Shown: positions 11,554 through 22,868 of the stretch, piece by piece
How the letters are laid out: each line of letters opens with the position of its first letter
How positions within the stretch are numbered: position 1 is the stretch's first letter
NCBI GenBank assembly: GCA_027563935.2
Contig: CM050446.2
Location: 125,380,499-125,444,498, forward strand
DNA: 64,000 nt
Reading direction: 5' to 3'
Source of the DNA: Costus lasius
Lineage: Eukaryota; Streptophyta; Magnoliopsida; Zingiberales; Costaceae
Notes under the pieces: model-generated
What the model saw: only the letters and a program-made list of their open reading frames with translations
Databases searched by the model: none
Told to the model about the DNA's origin: nothing
Program-made: the position numbers and the translations under genes

Positions 11554-11587
11554 GGGCCGTGTTGTACCCACTCAGTGGGCATGCCCA
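11554..11587 (+). promoter_or_regulatory. leader hairpin H1 of C2
   Basis: Inner stem CCCAC/GTGGG with loop TCA, preceded by a TTGTA bulge and an imperfect outer stem (GGCCGTG with CATGCCC, one mismatch and one G-T pair). Homologous to 28944-28977 in C3. Role unknown. Confidence 0.55.
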
Positions 11588-11764
11588 GCTATCTTCAGAC
11601 GGTGCGCGATTACACCTACATGCTACAGAGAAGGGATTTATCGCTTCTCGTTGCTCAGCATAGCACGTGGTTGTCCAGGGAGTAGGTCAGGTCAGCTTGA
11701 CCATATATATGCTATATATTGAGCATATGATAGCTAGATGGAGGCAGCCATCTGAGGAATCAGA

Positions 11765-11796
11765 GACTGTGTTGTACCAACTCAGTTGGCACAGTC
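11765..11796 (+). promoter_or_regulatory. leader hairpin H3 of C2
   Basis: Outer stem GACTGTG/CACAGTC, 5'-side bulge TTGTA, inner stem CCAAC/GTTGG, loop TCA. The same architecture with different paired bases occurs in C5 (56235-56269) and C6 (60986-61016). Confidence 0.6.
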
Positions 11797-11874
11797 CTGG
11801 ATTGCCTAGATGAAGGGGAATCGCACGGGTTGGCGATTGGCATGGATAGCCTACCGGTGATTAGTGCTTGAACT

Positions 11875-11911
11875 CTCTGTGTATCTTATCTCGCCTGAGC
11901 GGGACGCGGAG
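11875..11911 (+). promoter_or_regulatory. leader hairpin H4 of C2
   Basis: Outer stem CTCTG/CGGAG, bulge TGTATCTTA, inner stem TCTCGC/GCGGGA (one G-T pair), loop CTGA, about 160 bases before the coding frame. Homologous hairpins: C3 28619-28655, C5 56123-56159, C6 61096-61132. Confidence 0.6.
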
Positions 11912-12073
11912 ATCAAGTATGAAAACTGGATCCCATCTCACTAAAAGAGTTTCACTCTTTCGGGCTGTTTTGTTGGATTTTCAGTCAGATAAAATAGTGA
12001 GAAAAGAATCATTCTTAAGTCCTGGATTGATTCTAACATGCATACTGACCTTGTTGTTCTTGCTATGTTGTAG

Positions 12074-15000
12074 ATTCCTACAGCAACGAACACCACAGGG
12101 CTCAATTTGCGATCCATATTGGAAAGAGAGAAGTTTGCTGGGCCAAACTTCTCAGACTGGTACAGATAGCTTAAGATTGTACTTAAAGCTGAGAGGAAGC
12201 TGTATGTCCTTGAGTCGGCTATACCGGCTCAACCCGCTGCGAACGCCGCAAGGGCGGTTCGGGATGCTTATGAGAAGCACGTCAGTGATAGTACTGATGT
12301 CGCTTGCCTTATGCTTGCGTCAATGACGCCCGAGCTCCAGCGTCAGCAAGAGGATTTGTCTGCTATTGATATTATAGCAAATCTCAAAATGCTGTATGCT
12401 GCACAGGCAAGGATTGAACGCTATAACTTGACAAAACTTTTCTTTCATAGCAAACTGACTGAAGGGAGTCCAGTAGGAGCTCACGTACTCAAGATGATTG
12501 GGGTATAAGGAGGCTCTAGAGAAACTGGGACATACCATCAATCAAGAACTTGTTGTAGATATTATCCTGCAGTCTCTCCCGGCCTCTTTTGATCCGTTCA
12601 TCATTAATTTTAATATGAACAAAATCGACTGTACTCCGGCAGAGTTACTGAATATGCTCTGTACCACAGAGCAGACTCTTGAGAAAGGAAGGCCTTCATC
12701 CTCTGTCTTAATGGTTCCTTCTAGGAATAAGAAGAAAGGGAAGAAGGGCAAAACCCCTATCAAGAGCTATAACAAGGCTTTGAAACAAAAGGTGAAGCGG
12801 TCAAAGGACAACAGATGTTTCCATTGTGGCCAGCTGGGTCACTGGAAGAAGGACTATAGAGCGCTCCAAGGAGAGAAGAAGGGAAGCAAGCCTTTCACTT
12901 CTGGCTCAGGTATTTACGTGACTGAAGTCATGGTTGCTTCTTCTATTTCATGGGTGTTGGACACTGCATGTGGAGTTCACATTTGTTCAAATGTGCAGGA
13001 ACTCAAGAGAAGAAGACAGGTGGGACAGCATGAGGTGGACCTACGAGTTGGAAACGGGGCACGGGTTGCTGCTGTTGCTGTAGGAGAATATAACATCTCT
13101 TTACCATCTGGACTTGTATTAGAACTTGACAATTGTTATTTTGTACCAAGCATAACTAAGAATATTATCTCTATTCCTGCTCTTGTCAGGAAAGGCTTTT
13201 CTTTTGAATGCAAAACTTCATAGTGTTGTATTTCATATGATAATATTGTTTATGCAACTGGGTCGATTAACAATGGGTTATACATGTTGGACATGGAATG
13301 TTCTGTACAACAAATTGATAACAAAAGGGCCAAGTATGCTGATGACAGCACCTTGCTATGGCATAGTCGTTTAGGCCATATTAACAAGAAGCGTATTAAG
13401 CGGTTGCATGATCATGGACTGCTGGGATCATTCTCCTATGAGGAGCTTGATACATGCAAAGCTTGTTTAATGGGTAAAATGACGAAGAATCCTTTTACTA
13501 ATAAAGGTGAAAGGGCTTCAGGTTTACTTGACCTTATTCACAGTGATGTGTGTGGGCCGTTTAGTAAACATGCCAGAGGTGGCTATTCATACTTCATTAC
13601 TTTTACTGATGATTTCAGTAGGTATGGTTATGTCTATCTAATGAGACATAAGAGTGAATCTTTTGACAAGTTCAAAGAATTCAAAAATGAAGTACAGAAT
13701 CAGTTAAGCCGAAATATCAAGGCACTTCGTTCAGATCGAGGTGGAGAATACTTGAGTCGTGAGTTTACTGACTATCTGAAGGAGTGTGGGATTATCTCAC
13801 AGCTCACTCCGCCAGGAACACCGCAATGGAATGGTGTGTCCGAGAGGAGAAATAGAACCTTATTGGATATGGTTCGTTCTATGATGAGTCAGGCTACTCT
13901 ACCTTACTCCTTTTGGGGATTTGCACTGGAAACAGCTGCAAAGGTGCTAAACCGAGTGCCATCCAAGGCCGTTTCAAAGAAACCATATGAGTTATGGTAT
14001 GGGAAACAGCCGAGCTTGACATTTATCAAAATCTGGGGTTGCGAGGCTTATGTCAAAAAGCTCGCCTCTGGGAAACTGGAAAGCAGATCTGATAAATGTA
14101 TATTTGTCGGTTACCCTAAAGAAACTAAGGGTTATTATTTCTATGATCCCAAAGAGAACAAAGTATTTGTTGCTCGAACAGCTACTTTTCTTGAGAAGGA
14201 ATTTCTTCTGCAAGAGGCCAGTGGGAGAGAAATAAAGCTGGATGAAATTCCAGAAGAGGGACAAAGTAGTCAAGCTCAGTTGGATGAGCCTGAGCAAATA
14301 GATCAGGTTAATGTTCAACCTGAGGCTCAGATATCACGGGAACCGCGTAGATCGGGAAGGATTCGTCGTCAGCCTGAGCACTATGACGGAGTCTATATCA
14401 TTAATGATGAACCCCTCACTTATGCGGATGTGGTCAGTGGACCGGAATCAGCAAGATGGCTTGAAGCTATGCGAGCCGAGATGGACTCCATGTCAGAAAA
14501 CCAAGTCTGGGATTTGGTTGATCCGCCTCCGGGAGTAATCCCTATAGGCTGTAAATGGATCTTCAAAAAGAAGAAAGACATGGATGGTAACGTAGTTACT
14601 TATAAGGGCAGGCTAGTTGCGAAAGGTTTCAAACAAATCTACGGGATAGATTATGATGAAACTTTCTCTCCTGTAGCCATGTTCAAGTCCATTCGAATCA
14701 TTCTCGCGATAGCAGCATATTATGATTATGAGATCTGGCAAATGGATGTGAAGACCACTTTCCTTAATGGAAAATTGGAAGAGGATGTGTATATGACACA
14801 GCCTGAGGGTTTCATCAATCCATCAGAACGTCATAAAATATGCAAATTAAAAAGGTCCATCTATGGACTAAAACAAGCATCGAGAAGCTGGAATATTCGT
14901 TTTGATGAATCAGTTTCTGAATTTGGTTTCATCAAAAATGAAGATGACCCGTGTGTATACAAAAGGTTTAGTGGGAGCGTGATTACTTTCCTAGTCCTCT

Positions 15001-15983
15001 ACGTCGATGATATTTTAATCATTGGAAACGATATTCCTGAACTGCATGCGGTCAACGCATGGTTAAGAAAATGTTTCCAGATGAAAGACTTGGGAGAAGC
15101 AGCCTATGTATTAGGTGTGGAGATCTACAGAGATAGATCTAATAGGCTTCTCGGGCTGTGCCAGAGTACTTACATCGATAAGGTCCTGGAGAGATTCCAT
15201 TTAGAAAATTCTAAAAGAGGATATCTTCCAGTCAGACATGGTCTGAATCTTTCAAAGAGCCAGTGTCCTCAAACACAGTCTGAGAAAGATGAGATGGACA
15301 ATACGCCTTATGCTTCGGCTATTGGGTCCATCATGTATGCGATGTTATGTACTCGCCCAGACGTCGCTTACGGGTTAAGCGTGACTAGTCGGTTCCAAAG
15401 TAATCCAGGGAAGGCACACTGGATTGCAGTCAAGAATATTTTGAAATATCTTCGGAGAACCAAAGATATGTTCTTGATTTATGGAGGTCAGGAAGAACTC
15501 AGTATTGAAGGATATACTGACGCTTCGTTCCAATCTGACCAAGACGATTTCCGATCGCAATCAGGCTATGTTTTTAGCTTGAATGGAGGAGTAGTGGTGT
15601 GGAAGAGTTTCAAACAGTCAATTGTTGCTGATTCCACAACAGAAGCTGAGTATGTTGCAGCCTCAGAAGCATCAAAGGAGGCAGTATGGATTCGTAAGTT
15701 CGTTCAGGAACTTGGTGTTGTTTCTTTGAGTGCAGATCCATTGGTTATCTTCTGTGATAACACTGGAGCAATTGCACAAGCAAAGGAACCACGGTCACAC
15801 CAGAAGTCCAAGCACATACAAAGAAGGTTTCATTTGATCCGTGAGATCATAGATCGAGGAGAGATCAAGATCTGCAAGGTACATACAGATGACAATCTAG
15901 CTGACCCACTTACAAAGCCTCTGGAGCAGCAGAAGCATGAGAAGCACTGTAATAATATGGGTTTGAGATTTCTCAACCATTAG
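12074..15983 (+). pseudogene. C2 copia polyprotein (Gag-protease-integrase-RT-RNase H), inactivated
   Basis: Colinear with the intact C3 product. Lesions: no ATG at the expected start (the C3 start codon region reads TTGCGATCC here), TAG at 12167-12169 where C3 has CAG, a net +1 frameshift near 12500, and TAG at 13221-13223 where C3 has CAG. The zinc knuckle (CFHC, GQLGHWKKD) has Tyr in place of its last Cys. Downstream of 13284 the frame is open for 899 codons to the stop at 15981-15983. It contains the integrase HHCC region, DVCGPF, SDRGGEY and VSERRNRT (DDE), reverse transcriptase with YVDD at 15000-15011, and RNase H (TTEAEYVAASEASKEAVW). It could still act as a recombination partner but not make a full Gag-Pol. 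Confidence 0.92.
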
Positions 15984-15989
15984 TTTAAG

Positions 15990-16003
15990 TGCAAGTGGGA
16001 GAT
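15990..16003 (+). other. polypurine tract of C2
   Basis: Purine-rich AAGTGGGAGA-type run directly before the 3' LTR, the start site for plus-strand synthesis. The same run precedes the LTRs at 24527 (minus), 52011 (minus) and 57364 (plus). Confidence 0.85.
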
Positions 16004-17689
16004 TGTTGGGGTATGCCCTTAAGGCTAATGTTTGAGGCCTTGGGTTATTATCAGTATCATGTATAAACTAAGTATATGTTTATAAAGGCAATTGTTGTTA
16101 TTCAGATTGTTGCATTGTCTGCTGCTGTATGTATACCTCTGAGTAATGTCTCAATGATGTTCAGCTTTGCTGACATTCAGAGTTGTCCTTAGTCGAGATA
16201 TCTTGGTGAACATGAGACAGCCTTGATATGATTGAGACTAATATGTGTTCTGGTCTTATAGGATGCTACGAGCATGGAATAAGATTTAGACACATAGGTG
16301 CATTGGATGTACTGGACTGACCCTACTTAGGATATTCAATTGTTTGTCACAATGTGAATAAATCCTTATAAGCAAGCAAGTGGTATATTCCCTCTGACTT
16401 GAGATCACTTGTGTTTCTAAGTGATGATTGGCATTGTCTTGAGGTACTTCAATATCATTTGAAAGATAATGGTTAAGGATTATCTTGGATAGTGGGCATG
16501 AGTCATGTTAGGACACTAGTGATAGATATAGGATTGCCTCTCCTCGTTGGAGTGTGATGTTCTAAAGGGGCCCCCTGGATGAGATGGTTGAGAAAGTGTA
16601 TGGCCATACCCAGATGACTATGTTCATCTGATCTAACCATTCTCATCGTGTTGGAATTACAGGCTTAACACGCTTGTCCAACGAGAACATCCAGTGGCAA
16701 AGGGAACATGTATACTGAGTGAATTGGATTCACACCTGTGCTATAGTTTGGGAGTAGTCTTGGAAGACTCTTTCCTTCATATCGGGAGACAGTGATGTGT
16801 TGCTAGATACCCCTCTCTGATCGTGATAACGTAAGTTATCGTTACCGACATTGAAGGAAACCCTCAGGGTCGCACAATTTGATGATATGGCTTACTTATG
16901 TCAGATCGTGTGGACTGGAATTATTCTAGTTTAGTTTAAAGCAATTTAAACTCTGATTGGAAGTGAGATCTGGTCTGATCATGTTTGATTGATTAGGACA
17001 TATGATCGGTAAGCTTCGATCGGGAGAATTGATGCTTGATCGAAGAGATCAAGAGCGTCAAGAGATGTGTGGTTGGATCTTGAGCCACTTGGTTCAATAA
17101 GATCAAAACCAGGGTTGGTTTGATTTGGTCCTTGAACCAAATAAAATTGAACCGGTTCACTTAGTGTGAGCGCATGGTTCAATTAAAGAGGGAAGTTTCG
17201 GTTGGTTCACTTAGGGTGAACGCATGGGAGTTAAGAGGGGAATCAAGAGAGGGAGTTACATTTTTGGTTCTTACCATAAGTGGTAACCGAATCTTTCCAT
17301 CTTGGACTCTCACGTTTTCGAAGCTTGCTCTCTCGCCTCCTCTTTTGTGTGGGTTGTTTGATCATCTTCACAAAAACAACAAAGGAAAGGAGTTCGGCCA
17401 ACAAAGAGAAAGCACATCTCCTCTCCAAGTTTCGATCAAGGACTCCTTAGTGCCTTGCTAGCACAAAGAGCACAAGGAGGAAGCCATCAACATCTTGTGT
17501 GTGATTCCTTTGGAGAAGAGGAGCCTTTCCCTTTCTTCTTCTAAGCCGCCACACAAACTATGGCCATGGTAATGCTTCAACTTATCCTTTCATGGTTGAT
17601 TATATTTCAAGTCAAGCGATCCATGAAACCTAGTTTTTTTCCGCCTATGCAAAATTTTCGAAAATGCATGTTACCTAGGTTACCTTTCA
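16004..17689 (+). repeat. second LTR of C2 (polypurine tract on the left, primer site on the right)
   Basis: Same termini and length as 8553-10238, about 99.4 percent identical by eye. Unlike a normal 3' LTR it is followed by a base and then TGGTATCAGAGC and leader sequence, so it serves as 3' LTR of one internal region and 5' LTR of another. Confidence 0.92.
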
Positions 17690-18196
17690 GTGGTATCAGA
17701 GCGTTGGTTTTTGGCTTGATATATATGATTGCCATCTTGTGATCCATGTTTGGTTTTATGCTTTGGATAGATCTTCATGATGCGCATGCTTTTGTTATCA
17801 TGCGAAAATACATGCCATATGTTAGATGTATTTTGTTTACTTTTAAGCTTGCGCATATGATGTTTTTGTTTGCGCTTTTCATAGAAGTTTTCAATTAAAA
17901 CTTATCATCATGTGCGACCCTCACTAGATCTATCTAAGCGCCTGCTTCAAACACTTAGACGGGTTTGCAATGTTGAAGTCGTTAGTCAAGTCTGGACCCA
18001 ACAGCCTAATCAGACCATCTGACAGCCTGGATGGGGCAGCCGGATAGCACCTGTGCGCAAGCTATACAGGTGGCTATAGGCCGACTGCAGAAGGGCGTGT
18101 AGCGATGTCTGATTGAGGCGCCTAGTGAACGATCATGATTATGGCCCGGTGTCACACCCGCTTGCCATAAATCATGTGGGACGTTCAGCCCTTAAG
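17690..18196 (+). mobile_element. second, truncated internal region of C2 (primer site and leader start)
   Basis: Primer site TGGTATCAGAGC at 17691-17702 and leader that matches 10239-10748 with about nine differences. The match ends at the word CCCTTAAGG, where the first copy continues with CATGCATAG and this copy joins a reversed gypsy LTR. Confidence 0.88.
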
Positions 18197-19409
18197 GTAC
18201 AAGGAATCTAACCCTAGGGTACAAGGTGCCCTCTCTCGAGTGTACACCCCAGTGTTCGATTTAGATTGACCTCCTACTCTCGCGGTGGATGGCTCTAAAC
18301 GAACCCAATGAGTTATATGGCAGATTATAAAACCCTCGAGCGAAGACCAAGCACTCTCGTGTCGAGGTCTCGCAAGTTTTACTAAGAGATTCCACCCTTA
18401 CGATCCTCTTCTCGGTATGAATCGTAACGGCTAATACATGAAAATACTCAGCCAAGGTAAAATCACGATATAAGTACATCAAAGTAAAATATCCTCACGA
18501 ATCAATCCAAATAACAAAATTAGGATAAATTTTACGATTAAATTCATCAACGGATTTCAACCACGCCCCGAAATAGGGTTTACGCTACAATCATCATTGA
18601 AACGCTCAAAAATCTCTCTTTTAATATAGAAGATCACAAGAAAGAGTTTCTAAGGGATAGGATATGATAAACCGAAATAGATCCTGAAGAATCGAAGCGC
18701 TCCGATGATCAGATCTCCGAAGATCGCCCCGAAATCATGTTTTCGCCGTGTTCTTCATCACGTGATTACTCGATGATTAGGGCATAAAAATTAGGCCTTT
18801 TATATCCCATGCCTTCTCCTTCAAAAGAGCTTTCCATAGAGTCCTCACTTGCCAAATTTGGATGCCAAACGGGTGAGAAATCATCAAAAATCCGAGTGGA
18901 ACTCGGACTGGCGCGAGCCTGGGTTGGAATCACAAGTGAACCCCGCTAGGTTCACCTGGCCGTGATTCATTCTGTGAAATCTGGCTGAAAGAAGCGCGGT
19001 GAACCCCGCCAGGGTTCACCTGGCTGTGCTTTGTTCTATGCAAATTTCGGCCTAAAGGAAAACTGGTGAAGGTTCACCCGGCCGTGAAGCTCTCTGTAAG
19101 GTTCTGCTGGCTGGCGAAGAAACTGGTGAACTCCATGGGGTTCACCTAGTCGTATATTTCAGGCTAACTCCGTTTTGGCTCAAATTTGATGTGTAGCTTC
19201 GTCTTCGTATAAAAAATCATCCTATGGCCTCAGAATCTTCAAAATATGTCGAAAAAGGGTGATTTTACTTGAAATTCCACAAAAGCACTAAACGTGAAGA
19301 TTCTGAAGCATTCAAGTAAATAAGCCTTAAAAGAGTATAAAAGTGTCAAAATAAGCCTAGATTTAACATGAAATAGCTATCAATATTACTACTAAAATGC
19401 AAGGCATCA
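18197..19409 (-). repeat. truncated gypsy LTR inserted in gag of element A
   Basis: On the minus strand it starts TGATGCCTTGCATTTTAG at 19409 inside the gag frame and runs left to 18197. The usual U5 end (ACTTGCGGACACAACA-like) is missing because of the junction with C2. It contains a U3 array at about 18935-19150. The rest of the element that brought it is not in the window. Confidence 0.7.
18935..19150 (-). repeat. GGTGAACC/GGTTCACC palindrome array in gypsy LTR
   Basis: Four units about 62 bp apart (near 18941, 19000, 19064, 19126), each with GTGAACCCC...GGTTCACC able to pair, followed by TGGCCGTG-like words. It starts about 260 bp from the LTR start. Confidence 0.7.
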
Positions 19410-21137
19410 CGTATGTAGGCATTTGAGATAAAGCATTAGTGAATGGAATGTTAATATACAGCTTTTTCAAAACATCTAGAAATTTCCCAAATTGCCTATC
19501 TAACTTGGCTTGCACAATCCTCTGGGGAAAAGGTATAGGTGTCTTATATGGTGGTGGTGAACCAGGTCTAGGAATATCAACTTTACAAGGCAAATCACCA
19601 TTCTGTGAAGGCTCATCCTCCTTAGAAGGTGGCGAGCTAGGATGGGACTGCACATGTGCAGGTTGTGATTCCAAAACTGGTTCACTGCTAGATTTAATAT
19701 TAGGTTGTACCTCATCATAATCTAGTGATCCCCTTGGGTCCTCTAGCTGTTTTCCACTCCTAGCTGTGATAGCATTACAATGTTCCCTAGGGTTAGGTTC
19801 AAGCTTGGCAGGTAATTTCCCTAGGGGTCTATAAGCAGTGCTAGCTTGTTGTGCTATCTGTGTCTCTAAAAGCTTATTGTGCACAGTCAGTTGATTAATC
19901 TTATCATTTAGCTCTTCAAATCTCTAATCTTGTTTTGCCATAAACTTAACAAGCAAAGATTCTAAATTAGATTCTTGGGGCTGATTTTGATTTTGATGCT
20001 TTTGTTGATATCCTCTATTCTCACCTTGCCCCCCACTGTTATTATTATTTTTCCAAGACAAATTTGGGTGACTTCTCCATCCAAGGTTGTAGGTACTAGA
20101 GTAGGGATCATTGTTTCTACCTTGATTATACCCCCCCCCCCAACAACATTAACTTGCTCAAAACCCTGATCAGTAATAATTTTACACTCCTCAGAATAAT
20201 GCCCAGAATTTCCACAAACTTCACAAGTATTAGATAAAACTGCTGCTTGTTGTAATTGAAGAGAGTCAAGTCTATTATGTAAAGAATCTACCTTTTCAGC
20301 CGCAAAACGCCAACCATCACTATCATTCTTACCATGAGGAGGTCGATACAGCACTCCTCTCTCAGTAGTCCACTAGTTGTGATTCAAAGCCATCTCCTCA
20401 AATAAAGTGCAAGTATCTTCAACTATTTTCTTCATCAGGGCTCCTCCTGCAGCAGCATCAACAGTTAGACGGGTACTATAGAGTAAACCATTATAAAAAG
20501 TTTGAATTGAAACCCAATCTTCTAATCCATGGTGAGGGCACTTCCGTTGTAACTCATTGAAGTGCTCCCATGCCTCATTAAGTGATTCGCCATCCCTCTG
20601 TGCAAATCCCGTGATCTGATTTCTCAATTGAATCATCTTACTAGGTGGAAAGTACTTCACCAAGAAAGCATTTGACAATTGTTCCCAAGTGGTGAATGTT
20701 CCAGTCGGATGAGAATGTAGCTAGGCTTTTGCTCGGTCCCTAAGGGAAAAAGGAAACAATCTCAGTTTAAGAGCATCATCAGGTACACCATTAATTTTCA
20801 TAGTATCATAAAATTCAAGAAAAAGAGATAAGTGTTGATTAGGATCCTCTAGTGAAGATCCTCCAAATTGATTATGCTGGATCATTGATAGGAAGGCTGG
20901 TTTAATCTCGAAATTATTTGCATCAATTGTTGGCCTAGTTATACTGGAGCGAATTCCCTGTGTATTCGGGGCTGCATAATCTCTAAGTGTTCTCCTCTCA
21001 GCCATGATTAATTCTTCTTCTCTTTCCTCTGCGAATCTAAGTTTCATGTGCAATCTAAGAGTTTTATTAATTTCAGGATCAAAGGGGACTAATGGTCCTG
21101 ATCTAAGAGTCCTGCGCATAAACAAGTAGAGGATCAA
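19410..21137 (-). pseudogene. Athila-type Gag of element A, broken
   Basis: The frame begins at ATG 21137 or 21119 (MRRTLRSGPLVPFDPEINKT). It contains the retrotransposon Gag domain (NNFEIKP, NQFGG, EDPNQHLSLFLEF, ALKLRLFPFSL, QLRNQITGFAQRDGESLNEA, TFYNGLLYSTRLTVDAAAGG) and a CCHC zinc knuckle CEVCGNSGHYSEEC near 20225, then a proline-rich tail with IPFTNALSQMP. In-frame stops are at about 20721, 20373 and 19924. A frameshift lies at the run of C near 20140. The coding is cut at 19410 by a gypsy LTR. Gag would form the virus-like particle; this copy cannot. Confidence 0.85.
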
Positions 21138-21271
21138 ATAAACTCAGAATTTGCAAAAAATAAGAGAAAATAAGAATATAACACAGAAAATAACAAAGCT
21201 TAGTCTAGAAATACTATCAATTATATCAATATTAACAAAAACCAAGGTCCTCGGCAACGGCGCAAAAAATA
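21138..21271 (-). other. primer-binding region of element A
   Basis: On the minus strand, directly after the LTR, is TTTTGCGCCGTTGCCGAGG (about 21266-21248), a degraded copy of the TGGCGCCGTTGCCGGGG-type site typical of Athila/Tat elements. A short untranslated leader then leads to gag. Confidence 0.75.
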
Positions 21272-22868
21272 TGTTGTGTCCGCAAGTGCACGGATACTCG
21301 AAGTAATAAAAAGTTATCGAACCACAGAGACCTTGTTGTTAAATACCAACGAATTGATTTTTCACTAGCTAAACAAATCGAATATGATGAAAGTAATCGA
21401 TCGAATAGTATACGGGAAATTAGAGAGAAAGAATTGGGACTAGGGGTTCATCCACCTTAATATCTATGACTAGATATAATTTAGTGTTCATCAATTTATT
21501 CTTGTTATGGTAAAGATGTAGCTTACTTAATAAAGAAATTAACTCGCTCTCGCGCAGTTAAATTACAAAGAACAACCCTCACTCTCGTGAGGATTTATTC
21601 AATGTTTAATATAAGTAAACTTTAACAGAGAGATTAAGAATCACTCTCGTGTATTCTATCTCAATATCAAAATCTCAATCAAAACTAAGTATTCTCATAC
21701 CTTAGTTTCACATGTTTTACTTAAGGTTTTGAAACAATCCAATAGCTATCTCTAGCATATTTTCATGTCTTACTCAATAATATTTCCTAGATCAAAACAT
21801 TAACAAGAATTAAACTACAAAAATTTAGAAATAAGAACAAACCTAATTTCTTATGATGAGTTCCTAAATCTCAATTTTAGGGTTCCAAGTTTTGCAAATC
21901 ACTTTTCAGTCCATATCACAAAACTCTAACACATGTTAATGATTGAAACTAGAAAAGATTAAAGACATTAATGTCTTTAAGTAAAATTACCATACCAAAA
22001 ATATCCTAATGAAATAAAGATCATTTAGTCATTAAGAAATTAAGGGGATTACACCCTTTGTCCCAAAAGAAGGTTTAAGCTAGCATGATTGAAGGATTAC
22101 AGTAAAACATAATTGAGATTGATCAGAAATTGAAAGAAAAGGAGAAATTTTACTAAACAGGGCTGTAATGAAAATTACAGCCCGTAATTAGCTCTCAAAC
22201 TCGATTAACAGTGGTGGTGCCCATGAATTCTTTGATTTCTCCTTCAATTGATCTCCTTTCGCTCTGAAACTTCTGGTGTATGTTCTCCTCCTTCAGGCGC
22301 AGCTTCTTCTTAAATTTCACGGTCGATGATGGTCTGTACGCTTGTCGGTGACGAACCCTAGGGTGACGGTGATTCTCTGAAATTCTCCGTGTAGAGTTGA
22401 TAAAAATTGGTCCTTTCACTTTTAGATCCTTCTCTTCTTTATCCTGATCGTTCTCCTTTTTACGGATCTTCAATTGGTGCTCTAAAGCTCAAGAAATCAT
22501 CTTTTTAAGTGTCCAGCGGAAGAATCGGGCAACTGGGCCGTAAATTACGATACCGTGAATATAATTACAGTAGTGTCGTAATGTCTTCTGAAGTCTCGGT
22601 ATAAAATTATCTTGAAATTATGGTACCATAAAAAGTCTTACGGTAGTACCGTATTCTCTTCCAAAGTCACTATATAAATTTGGACCTAAATCACGGCACC
22701 ATAAAATGTATTACGGTAGTGCCATAATTTTCCAAAAAGTTTCTGCGAGAAGTGGCCGTGAAAATCATTACGGATAGTGCCATATTTGCATATTACGGCC
22801 GTAAAATTCATTACGGCACTGTCGTAATTTTGCTATAAAACTCGGTTTGACTTGAAATTTGATGTGTA
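21272..22868 (-). repeat. 5' LTR of element A, main part
   Basis: The minus-strand U5 end is ACTTGCGGACACAACA at 21272. The LTR continues to 22868, where C3 is inserted, and finishes at 32474-32536. Total about 1660 bp without C3. Frames inside, such as 22195-22473 minus, have no domain. Confidence 0.85.
22536..22830 (-). repeat. palindrome array in LTR of element A
   Basis: Four to five units about 75 bp apart with TTACGGTAGTACCGTA-like, TACGGCACTGTCGTAA-like and ACGGTACCGT-like words. The motif family is the same as in the solo LTR 33074-35019 but diverged. Confidence 0.65.

Larger units (their letters stand above)
10252..12073 (+). other. C2 untranslated leader (about 1.8 kb)
   Basis: No domain-bearing frame. 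A long leader of this kind is present in C3, C5 and C6 too. The last 550 bp carries three bulged hairpins listed separately. Retroelement leaders usually hold packaging and translation signals; which of these applies here is not known. Confidence 0.7.
8553..18196 (+). mobile_element. C2: Ty1/copia element with a second partial internal region after its 3' LTR
   Basis: Order: LTR (8553-10238), primer site, leader, polyprotein (12074-15983, broken), polypurine tract, LTR (16004-17689), then a second primer site and about 500 bp of leader (17690-18196). The two LTRs are the same length (1686 bp) and differ at about ten positions by eye. The left flank is CTAAG (8548-8552); the base run after the second LTR is internal sequence, so no target duplication is found. 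This is the arrangement of a tandem LTR-internal-LTR-internal copy truncated on the right. Close relative of C3. Confidence 0.88.

Noticed and set aside
13992..14318. 108-codon antisense frame, also at 26213-26539
   Set aside because: Antisense shadow of the copia integrase-RT region, present in both relatives because the coding strand is conserved.
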